Shown one piece after another: positions 1-5,324 of a stretch of DNA of 5,324 bases. Under the pieces are notes generated by a model. That model ran no database searches and had not been told where the DNA came from. It saw only the letters and a list, made by a program, of their open reading frames with translations. A program made the translations under genes and the position numbers. The first letter of the stretch is position 1. The number at the start of each line of letters is the position of its first letter. The stretch comes from Chlorobiota bacterium (GTDB lineage: Bacteria; Bacteroidota; Ignavibacteria; Ignavibacteriales; Ignavibacteriaceae): positions 1 to 5,324 of the forward strand of contig RHKR01000276.1 in assembly GCA_008363265.1 (NCBI GenBank), given 5' to 3'.

Positions 1-429
1 ACAAGGAAAACCCGATATACTCCCGAGGAACTTGAAGAGTTCCGTGCGGTGATCAACGAGAAACGGGAAGAGATCATAACTCAGTTGCAGAATCTCCGCG
101 ACAGGATGATGGACCCTACCACCGGTGAGTATATCAACGAAAATTCACCTTACTCGCTCCATATGGCAGAACAGGGTACTGATGCTATGGAGAGGGAGAA
201 AACCTTCCTTTACGCCCAGCGCGAAGGAAAGTTTCTCGGCTACCTCGATGAAGCCCTCAAGAGGATCGACGCCGGCACCTACGGCCTTTGCGTGGAGTGT
301 ATTGATGAACCGCAGAACCTCTGCGAAACCTGTCCTCTTATACCGAAGGAAAGGCTGATGGCCGTGCCTCATAGCCAGCATTGCCTCCCAATTAAAGTGA
401 AACAAGAAAAGAAAAAGAAACCTTATTAA
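1..429 (+). CDS. TraR/DksA-family zinc-finger regulator, 5' end missing
   Basis: The frame is open from the first base, so 142 residues are visible and a short N-terminal piece lies upstream. The GTG at 49 is probably internal, because residues before it (YTPEELEEFRAVI) already look like the usual N-terminal helix of the family. A long helical, charged region is followed by a Cys-rich finger and the family signature IPKERLMAVP. The family binds the RNA polymerase secondary channel and tunes transcription in the stringent response. GTDAMERE appears to align with the coiled-coil tip of DksA, keeping one of its two acidic residues. The finger is atypical: CVEC (residues 97-100 from base 1) and CETC (108-111) precede IPKERL, while the usual second CxxC after it is reduced to one Cys (128). 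The C-terminus is a Lys-rich tail. In related bacteria this gene sits between ileS and lspA, which fits the downstream neighbour. Confidence 0.87.
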   Translation, partial: TRKTRYTPEELEEFRAVINEKREEIITQLQNLRDRMMDPTTGEYINENSPYSLHMAEQGTDAMEREKTFLYAQREGKFLGYLDEALKRIDAGTYGLCVECIDEPQNLCETCPLIPKERLMAVPHSQHCLPIKVKQEKKKKPY

Positions 430-1081
430 GAAGTACATTACTGATCCGTTTGCCCGGAAGTTACTTTATTTCTCACTGATACTTGTTGTAATCGACCAGG
501 TAACCAAACTGGCGGTGAAGGGGTTTTCCATTCCCTTTCTGGGGATAACCTGGGACGGGATGTATCTGGGGCAGTCGTTCCCTGTTTTGGGCTCCTTTTT
601 TCGCTTCACATTCGTTGAAAACAAGGGAATAGCGTTCGGGATCGAGCTTCACCCCGTGGTGAAAGTGCTCGTTTCACTCGTCTCGATCGCCGCGAGCGGT
701 TTCATTGTTTATTACATCGATAAGATCGCTTCTAAGAACCGTGGTGCAGCCATTGGTCTGGCACTGATCCTCGCCGGAGCGATAGGAAACATGATCGACA
801 GGGTTTTCTACGGGGCAATTTACGGTTACGCCCCCTTCTTCTACGGACATGTGGTCGACTTCTTCCATGTCGTTTTCGATGTAACCATTTTCGGTTATTA
901 TCAGGAAGAAGAAGCTGCTTCTGAAGAAAACGGTGATGAAACTGCAGAAGCCACCACTTCCAAAAACATTTCAGAAGAAGGAAGTGGCGCCTCTTCACGG
1001 GCCAGACAGGTTACCATAGAGGATGAACCTGAGGCCGGAAACAGTTCAGATGGCGAAGATAATAACCGAAAAGATCTTTAA
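425..1081 (+). CDS. lspA: Lipoprotein signal peptidase II (LspA), atypical C-terminus and start
   Basis: LspA is the inner-membrane aspartyl protease that cleaves signal peptides from diacylglyceryl-prolipoproteins. The first membrane segment with VIDQVTK lies at about residues 13-31 (numbering from ATT 425), NKGIAFG at 66-72, a second membrane segment at about 78-98, a third at about 107-124 ending in GNMIDR (121-126), and VVDF with the first catalytic Asp at 145. The frame is open from 401, but it has no ATG, GTG or TTG before GTG 515, and that GTG would delete the first membrane segment. I therefore place the start at ATT 425, which overlaps the upstream TAA by one base; ATT 437 is an alternative. 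After IFGYY (about 155-159) the expected FNxAD motif with the second catalytic Asp, and the fourth membrane segment, are absent. A Glu/Ser-rich tail of about 58 residues replaces them. The family is certain, but activity is doubtful. The 3' end overlaps rluD. Confidence 0.82.
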   Translation: MKKYITDPFARKLLYFSLILVVIDQVTKLAVKGFSIPFLGITWDGMYLGQSFPVLGSFFRFTFVENKGIAFGIELHPVVKVLVSLVSIAASGFIVYYIDKIASKNRGAAIGLALILAGAIGNMIDRVFYGAIYGYAPFFYGHVVDFFHVVFDVTIFGYYQEEEAASEENGDETAEATTSKNISEEGSGASSRARQVTIEDEPEAGNSSDGEDNNRKDL

Positions 1082-2039
1082 ATATGAGATCCCCGACGGG
1101 AAAAAAAAGGAAAGGGTTGATACTTTTCTCGCCAATTCGGTAGAGAACGCCACACGCACCCGGATACAGAAACTTATAGAAGCGGGGTATGTCACAGCCA
1201 ACGGCAAGGTGATAAAATCGAACTACAAGGTGAATCCGGGGGACACGATCATCCTTACACTCCCGATAGCCCCCCGCCCCGAAGTAGCCGAACCTGAAGA
1301 TATTCCGATAGATGTGGTCTATGAAGATGAGCACCTTATGGTGATCAATAAGCCCCCGGGCCTGGTGGTTCACCCCTCGATCGGGCACTACACCGGCACC
1401 CTTGTTAACGCGCTCCTCTTCCATAAACAGAAATTAAGTGATATCAACGACCCCGCGATGAGACCGGGGATAGTACACAGGATCGACAAGGATACCAGCG
1501 GACTGCTGCTGATAGCGAAGGATAATGTTTCACACCACAGGCTTGCCGCCCAGTTTTCGGCACATACAACCGAGCGGGAGTACCAGGCGGTCGCGTGGGG
1601 AATGTTCAAGGAGAGGAAGGGAGAAGTGCAGTCGTTCATTGCAAGGAGCAAGCGCGACCGTAAACTCTTCACCATGACCGAGAACGAGGGGAAGTTCGCC
1701 CATACATATTATGAAGTGCTGGAAGAATTTGAGTTCGCCACACTGCTTAGCTTGAGATTGAAAACGGGTCGCACCCACCAGATCAGGGTACACCTGAGCG
1801 GTACGGGGCATCCGATATTCGGGGATGAGTTTTACGGGGGCAGGGCGATCCGCTACGGTGACCAGCTGCCGAAGATCAGAGCCCGGGTTGAGAACCTGCT
1901 CGAGATAATACCCCGGCAGGCACTTCACGCCAAAACGCTGGGTTTTGTTCATCCGCATACCAAAGAGTTCATGCGGTTCGATTCCGAACTTCCGGCGGAT
2001 ATGCAACTGCTTATAAAGCGGCTGAAGTATGAGGGCTGA
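1050..2039 (+). CDS. rluD: RluD-family 23S rRNA pseudouridine synthase
   Basis: This 329-residue protein matches the usual length of the RluA/RluD family, which converts uridines of large-subunit rRNA to pseudouridine. An S4 RNA-binding domain covers about residues 18-70 (ERVDTFLANS, then TRIQKLIEAGYVTANG). The catalytic domain follows: HRIDKDTSGLLLIAKD at 143-158 has the catalytic Asp at 146, and LKTGRTHQIRVHL at 237-249 with GHPIFGDEFYGG at 253-264 is the conserved C-terminal block. All key residues are intact. Among family members, the S4 domain plus this wording points to RluD (positions 1911/1915/1917 in E. coli numbering) rather than RluA, but site specificity cannot be read from sequence alone. 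I chose ATG 1050 because it gives a normal N-terminus and has GGAA about nine bases upstream. ATG 1023 in the same frame would add nine residues. The gene overlaps the lspA end by 32 bases, so the two are probably co-transcribed. Its last codons lie in a tandem repeat. Confidence 0.93.
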   Translation: MAKIITEKIFKYEIPDGKKKERVDTFLANSVENATRTRIQKLIEAGYVTANGKVIKSNYKVNPGDTIILTLPIAPRPEVAEPEDIPIDVVYEDEHLMVINKPPGLVVHPSIGHYTGTLVNALLFHKQKLSDINDPAMRPGIVHRIDKDTSGLLLIAKDNVSHHRLAAQFSAHTTEREYQAVAWGMFKERKGEVQSFIARSKRDRKLFTMTENEGKFAHTYYEVLEEFEFATLLSLRLKTGRTHQIRVHLSGTGHPIFGDEFYGGRAIRYGDQLPKIRARVENLLEIIPRQALHAKTLGFVHPHTKEFMRFDSELPADMQLLIKRLKYEG

Positions 2040-2060
2040 GGGCTGAAGGCTGAAGGCTGA
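2019..2060 (+). repeat. 7-bp tandem repeat crossing the rluD stop codon
   Basis: Six consecutive 7-base units read CGGCTGA, AGTATGA, GGGCTGA, GGGCTGA, AGGCTGA, AGGCTGA. The last four differ only in their first base, and the second unit is degenerate at two positions. The first three units encode the end of RluD, and the stop TGA at 2037-2039 is the end of unit three. The remaining three units are untranslated. This is seen directly. Slipped-strand expansion at the gene end is the simplest origin. Confidence 0.85.
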
Positions 2061-2074
2061 TCCGCCGCGGCGGA
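2061..2074. repeat. Perfect 14-bp GC-rich palindrome
   Basis: TCCGCCGCGGCGGA equals its own reverse complement and directly follows the heptamer array. It has no T-tract, and a perfect palindrome leaves no loop, so it is a poor intrinsic terminator. It may be a dispersed palindromic repeat, as found in intergenic DNA of several phyla, or it may contribute a transcript-end structure after rluD. Neither role can be shown from one copy. Confidence 0.7.
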
Positions 2075-2097
2075 CTGTGGTGAATAATTTAAAACCC

Positions 2098-2124
2098 CTC
2101 TGTGCTCTCTGTGAGCTCAGTGGT
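2098..2124 (+). repeat. 9-bp periodic repeat (CTCTGTG-type)
   Basis: Three units in exact 9-base register read CTCTGTGCT, CTCTGTGAG and CTCAGTGGT, followed by TTAA. They lie in the spacer between rluD and cysS. I recall CTCTGTG-rich intergenic elements of this style in genomes of Bacteroidota and related environmental bacteria, but could not check this. No open frame or promoter explains it. A role as a dispersed repeat or as the target of a sequence-specific protein is open. Confidence 0.6.
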
Positions 2125-2179
2125 TTAACAGGCGCATTAATGGCAGTACGCCTTAATTATTGGAACAAAAGATACTGAT

Positions 2180-3589
2180 ATGTTAAAGATCTACAATACA
2201 CTTACACGCAAAAAAGAAGAATTTATTCCGTTGAACCCGCCTGAGGTGACATTCTACTCGTGCGGACCAACGGTATATGATTATTTCCACATCGGAAACG
2301 CCAGATCGTTCGTGATGTCGGATATCGTCCGTCGTTACCTGATCTATGCAGGGTACAAGGTGAAGTTCGCCATGAACCTAACTGATATCGACGACAAGAT
2401 AATCAACAAGGCCAATGCTTTGGGGATCGATTCAAAGGAAGTGGCGAAGAGGTTTTCAGAAGCCTTCTTTGAGGATATCGACAAGCTCGGTCTCCTCCGA
2501 GCCGACATCAACCCCCGGGCCACCGAGCACATTCCTGAAATAATAGGGATGATCGAAAAACTGATCGAAAACGGCAAGGCCTATGAAGTGAATGGCGATG
2601 TCTTCTACGAGATCAGCAGATTCGAGGGATACGGAAAACTTTCAGGTAAGAACATCGATGATCTTGAATCGGGTGCACGCGTTGAAGTGAACGAAGTTAA
2701 GAGGAGTCCGCTGGACTTCGCGCTGTGGAAATCGGCAAAACCCGGCGAACCGTGGTGGGAGAGTCCATGGGGAAAAGGGCGGCCCGGCTGGCACATCGAG
2801 TGCTCGGCGATGTCGTGCAAGCACCTCGGTGAGACCTTTGACATCCACGCCGGTGGAAGCGACCTCATCTTCCCGCATCACGAGAATGAGATAGCCCAGA
2901 GCGAGGGAGCAACCGGAAAACCGTTCGCGAAATATTGGATGCACTACGGTTTTCTTAACATCGACAACGAGAAGATGTCGAAATCGCTCGGTAATGTCTT
3001 CAATCTGAGGGATATGGTTAAGAAGTACAAACCGGAGACACTTCGGTTCTTCTATGCCCAGACACACTATGCTTCACCTTTGAACTTCACCGCCGAGGCT
3101 CTGGAAAGTGCCGACCGTGGACTTGAAAAACTGAGCAACCTCTTCGATAACGCGAAGCAGGCACTTGCTGCAGGACCCCCTTCGGGAAGCGCTATTTTTG
3201 GTTTCGAGAAAAGCTACCAGGCCTTCAAGGAGGCAATGGATGACGACTTTAACTCACCGAAAGCGATCGCGGTAATCTTTGATTTCATAAAGGAAGCCAA
3301 CACTTTCATCGCAGCCGGTGAGGGACTCACCCGCGAGTTCTGGGAAGGTGTTCTTGAATTCCTGAAGAAAACCGCGGATGGCGTACTTGGGATCCTCCGT
3401 ACGGAGAAAGCCGCCACTTCCGACAGCGGACTCGAAGACGAGCTCATTCAGCTTTTCATCCGTCTTAGGATCGAAGCGAAGAAGGAGAAGAATTACGCCC
3501 TCTCCGACAAGATCCGCAATGAGCTTAACGAGCTCGGCATCATTCTGCAGGACACCAAGGAAGGTTCCACCTACAAGAAGACGCGATGA
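2180..3589 (+). CDS. cysS: Cysteinyl-tRNA synthetase
   Basis: This 469-residue class I aminoacyl-tRNA synthetase joins cysteine to tRNA-Cys in the cytoplasm; the length is normal for a bacterial CysRS. The N-terminus has CGPTVYDYFHIGNAR (28-42), with HIGN as the HIGH-type ATP motif. KMSKS is at 265-269. The zinc site that selects cysteine is complete: Cys28, Cys208 (in WHIECSAMS), His233 and Glu237 (in FPHHENE). The anticodon-binding helical domain ends in the typical ALSDKIRNELNELGI and LQDTKEGSTY. ATG 2180 puts the catalytic Cys at its usual position. There is no clear Shine-Dalgarno, only an A-rich leader. The preceding 140-base spacer suggests a new transcription unit, although no promoter is clear. 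The stop overlaps the next start in ATGA, which points to coupled translation. Confidence 0.97.
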   Translation: MLKIYNTLTRKKEEFIPLNPPEVTFYSCGPTVYDYFHIGNARSFVMSDIVRRYLIYAGYKVKFAMNLTDIDDKIINKANALGIDSKEVAKRFSEAFFEDIDKLGLLRADINPRATEHIPEIIGMIEKLIENGKAYEVNGDVFYEISRFEGYGKLSGKNIDDLESGARVEVNEVKRSPLDFALWKSAKPGEPWWESPWGKGRPGWHIECSAMSCKHLGETFDIHAGGSDLIFPHHENEIAQSEGATGKPFAKYWMHYGFLNIDNEKMSKSLGNVFNLRDMVKKYKPETLRFFYAQTHYASPLNFTAEALESADRGLEKLSNLFDNAKQALAAGPPSGSAIFGFEKSYQAFKEAMDDDFNSPKAIAVIFDFIKEANTFIAAGEGLTREFWEGVLEFLKKTADGVLGILRTEKAATSDSGLEDELIQLFIRLRIEAKKEKNYALSDKIRNELNELGIILQDTKEGSTYKKTR

Positions 3590-4281
3590 GGCACAACCCC
3601 GAATCGATCGAACTTGAGATACAGGGCCACCGCGTTTACTGCGCCGTCCGTAGGAGCCGGCGATCGAAGAACATTGCGATAAGAATTAATCAGACGGGTC
3701 TTTTCGAACTCGTGATCCCTGAAAGGGGATCGTTCGATGAGGCCCGGGCCTTCCTCGAGAGCAAGAAAAGCTTCCTCGAAAAACACCTCGACCTCATTGT
3801 GAGGAAGGAAGACTCCCCATACAAACTCTTCGGAGAAGAGATAAAAGTTGACCACCACTACAATCTCTTCCTCAGGAAGCACCAGGTAAACTTTAACAAA
3901 GACACCTCGCAGCTCACCATCGAAAGTCCCGCCGGCGCGAAGGAATCAACCACCGACCTCTACAAAGCCTGGCTTAACAGCACCGCGGCAAAATTCCTGA
4001 TCCCCCGTGCCGAGTTCATGGCCCAAAAGCACGGTTTCACCCCCTCCGCCACAAAAGTAAAAAAGATGCGCGGCAAGTGGGGCTTCTGCACGACAAAGAA
4101 AGAAATATACCTCTCCCCCCAGCTCATGTCCCTCGAACCCGACCTGATCGACTATGTGATCGCCCACGAACTCTGCCACCTGAAGGAAATGAACCACTCC
4201 CCCAGGTTTTACGCCGAACTGGCGAGGATATATCCCAATTACAAAGCCATGAGGAAGAGGATAGGGAGGAAGGTTTTTTAG
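3586..4281 (+). CDS. YgjP-type (M48/DUF45-like) zinc metallopeptidase
   Basis: This 231-residue soluble protein belongs to the YgjP/DUF45 family of small zinc-dependent peptidases. The zinc site is HELCH at 194-198, with Glu195 as the general base, and the third ligand is probably His204 in MNHSPRFYAEL. The family block before it, KWGFCTTKKEIYLSPQL (164-180) and LIDYVIAHELCHL, is also present. The N-terminal part (about 5-115) is the less conserved beta-rich region. No signal peptide or membrane segment is visible, so it should be cytoplasmic. The substrate is unknown for most members, and I do not assign one. ATG 3586 overlaps the cysS stop by four bases, which indicates co-translation with cysS, though this may only reflect compact gene packing. 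The gene ends at the boundary where the window turns AT-rich. Confidence 0.93.
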   Translation: MRHNPESIELEIQGHRVYCAVRRSRRSKNIAIRINQTGLFELVIPERGSFDEARAFLESKKSFLEKHLDLIVRKEDSPYKLFGEEIKVDHHYNLFLRKHQVNFNKDTSQLTIESPAGAKESTTDLYKAWLNSTAAKFLIPRAEFMAQKHGFTPSATKVKKMRGKWGFCTTKKEIYLSPQLMSLEPDLIDYVIAHELCHLKEMNHSPRFYAELARIYPNYKAMRKRIGRKVF

Positions 4282-4744
4282 GTATGATTGATTAGTGATG
4301 GAATTGATTCTAAAGTTTCAATATATAAAGTGCCGTTATAATTTATCGCAGGAATAAAGGAATCAAATTTTGACGACCCGTTAAAAAATTTTTGTTCAAC
4401 GCCTTCCATTCTATTGCTTTTCCATTAAAAGATTCGTAATTTCCAAAAACAATATGATGATTTAGTGAAATTTTGTTCATCATGTGTGAAATGTTTGTGT
4501 TAATATTTAAACCATCTAAGTTTGTCAATAAATTTACTAATTAATTTCGTAATAATACTAATAATGTAGTCTTTATTTGGAAAACTCATTCATTGGAGAC
4601 AATATTTGTGGTTCCTATGCAATCTCTTGCTCAATTGTTGAGACTTAGTGAGTCCCTTCCGTGGAATAATCCTTACAACATACATCAGTTCTGTCAGTTA
4701 GTAGTTGATATGGCTGATGCCTCGTGAACTTATCCGAGTTTGTT
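4282..4744. other. AT-rich stretch without a convincing gene
   Basis: These 463 bases separate the housekeeping block from the hydrolase gene. Two 60-base lines I counted by hand (4381-4440 and 4441-4500) have 16 G+C each, about 27%, against 34 in 3721-3780 and 27 in 2401-2460. I see no clear terminator hairpin after the metallopeptidase, no tRNA and no transposase. Two short frames exist: a minus-strand frame of 61 codons (4528 to 4343, TTG start) and a plus-strand frame at 4608-4727, listed separately. The stretch may be decayed coding DNA or the edge of a transferred segment. Confidence 0.6.
4608..4727 (+). CDS. Candidate small protein or gene remnant, 39 residues
   Basis: A frame from GTG 4608 to TGA 4725-4727 encodes 39 residues; ATG 4617 would give 36. 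GGAGA at 4595-4599 is eight bases before the GTG, one of the few plausible ribosome sites in the window. The product contains SLAQLLRLSESLPW, then NNPYNIHQFCQLVVDMADAS, with a mix of Leu, Pro, Trp and Tyr that looks more like protein than random AT-rich DNA. I do not recognise it. It has no signal peptide and lies 17 bases before the hydrolase start on the same strand, so it could be a leader peptide, a small partner, or the end of a decayed gene, since the frame stays open back to 4545. Confidence 0.25.
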   Translation: MVPMQSLAQLLRLSESLPWNNPYNIHQFCQLVVDMADAS

Positions 4745-5324
4745 ATGAAAAAAACGCTATTTCTTGTTTTTTTACTTTTGTTTCAATTTGTTGGTTTTGC
4801 TCAAAGTGGGAGATCACCCTATCCAATCATTTTTGTGCATGGAATAGATAGTGATAATACGATGTGGAATGATATCACTAATCATTTGAACTTATGGTTT
4901 GGGTCCGCACAAGTAGTAGATCTCGTATTAAATGCATCTTTTGATTCTACACACTTTGTTGATGATGTGATTATTGAATTTAAGAATACTCCTCCGCTCT
5001 CGACTGGGAATATTTTTACGGTGAACTTTAAAAACTGGTGGAATGAGAATGCAACTGATCCGATGCTCCTTCAAGGTCAAAACCATGGACATATACTCAC
5101 TCAGTCTCAAAGTAATGAATCTTCCATATTGAAGCAGGGGTATGCATTAAAATTGGTTATAGAAAAAGTTTTGCACGCGACTAATTCGGATGGAGTAATT
5201 CTGGTAGGGCATTCAATGGGGGGATTAGCTATAAGAGAATACTTGCAAAGAAAAGATGAAAATGGATCACAAATGTGGTGGGTAGATAAGAATGATGTTA
5301 TCTCTGGACATATGGTTAAAAAGG
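4745..5324 (+). CDS. Secreted lipase-like alpha/beta hydrolase, 3' end missing
   Basis: The frame from ATG 4745 stays open to the window end, giving 193 residues without a stop. Residues 1-19 form a signal peptide: MKK, a hydrophobic core, and a likely cleavage after VGFA, before QS. The mature part begins with YPIIFVHGID, where FVHG (30-33) is the oxyanion-hole strand of lipases. VILVGHSMGG (151-160) is the nucleophile elbow with Ser157. The catalytic Asp and His would lie beyond the window. These features fit a triacylglycerol-lipase or PGAP1-like esterase fold; the substrate is unknown. The distance of about 125 residues between FVHG and GHSMGG is longer than the usual 70-80 in small lipases, so an insertion, including NFKNWWNENATDP, is likely. 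Codons are AT-rich (AGA, TTA and AAT are frequent), unlike the upstream genes. No Shine-Dalgarno is seen. In this phylum such enzymes often carry a C-terminal secretion domain, which cannot be judged here. Confidence 0.85.
   Translation, partial: MKKTLFLVFLLLFQFVGFAQSGRSPYPIIFVHGIDSDNTMWNDITNHLNLWFGSAQVVDLVLNASFDSTHFVDDVIIEFKNTPPLSTGNIFTVNFKNWWNENATDPMLLQGQNHGHILTQSQSNESSILKQGYALKLVIEKVLHATNSDGVILVGHSMGGLAIREYLQRKDENGSQMWWVDKNDVISGHMVKK

Noticed and set aside
515..1081. Using GTG 515 as the lspA start.
   Set aside because: It would remove the first membrane helix and the VIDQVTK block, which are clearly encoded just upstream in the same frame.
1011..1424. Minus-strand frame of 137 codons opposite rluD.
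   Set aside because: It is the antisense shadow of a strongly conserved coding sequence and has no independent motif.
2130..2153. Small inverted repeat AGGCG/CGCCT with a 14-base loop just before cysS, considered as a terminator or T-box-like leader.
   Set aside because: The stem is only five pairs, there is no T-tract, and no T-box or other leader features are seen.
2642..3067. Minus-strand frame of 141 codons opposite cysS.
   Set aside because: It lies entirely opposite the catalytic core of cysS, whose motifs are unmistakable, so it is a shadow.
4304..4366. Inverted arms TTGATTC and GAATCAA after the metallopeptidase gene, considered as a terminator or element end.
   Set aside because: Seven-base AT-rich arms about 50 bases apart are expected by chance in such DNA, and no T-tract follows.
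4343..4528. Minus-strand 61-codon frame with TTG start in the AT-rich stretch; it contains IVFGNYESFNGKAIEW.
   Set aside because: There is no ribosome site, the start is weak, a stop lies five codons upstream, and there is no recognised family. The FGxY...IEW wording faintly recalls DUF6273-like domains, but this is too little to call a gene; it may be a remnant.

Overview
The window reads as a bacterial chromosome segment, most likely from the Bacteroidota/Chlorobiota superphylum and quite possibly Ignavibacteria or a relative. The reasons are the gene order of a TraR/DksA-type zinc-finger gene followed by lspA, the wording of the LspA and RluD proteins, the near absence of Shine-Dalgarno sequences before the starts, and a signal peptide ending in GFA-QS. 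The taxon is an inference from pattern recognition, not a search result.

Positions 1-4281 form a compact, all-plus-strand housekeeping block with moderate GC. In order it holds a 5'-truncated DksA/TraR-like regulator (1-429), an LspA-like signal peptidase II (about 425-1081), an RluD-type pseudouridine synthase (1050-2039), a 140-base spacer with three different short repeats (2040-2179), cysteinyl-tRNA synthetase (2180-3589), and a YgjP-type zinc metallopeptidase (3586-4281). Genes touch or overlap at three of the four junctions, so there are probably two transcription units: dksA-lspA-rluD, and cysS with the metallopeptidase. The theme is translation and envelope upkeep: RNA polymerase control, lipoprotein maturation, rRNA modification and tRNA charging.

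After 4281 the character changes sharply. Positions 4282-4744 are very AT-rich and hold no convincing gene, only one candidate short reading frame. They lead into a secreted alpha/beta-hydrolase (lipase-like) gene that starts at 4745 and runs off the window end. Its codon use is clearly more AT-rich than the block before it, which suggests an accessory or transferred segment.

I see no CRISPR array, insertion sequence, RNA gene or obvious new multi-gene system. The most noteworthy points are an LspA that has no canonical start codon and has lost its last transmembrane segment with the second catalytic Asp motif, a DksA-like zinc finger with rearranged cysteines, and the repeat cluster that begins inside the end of rluD.
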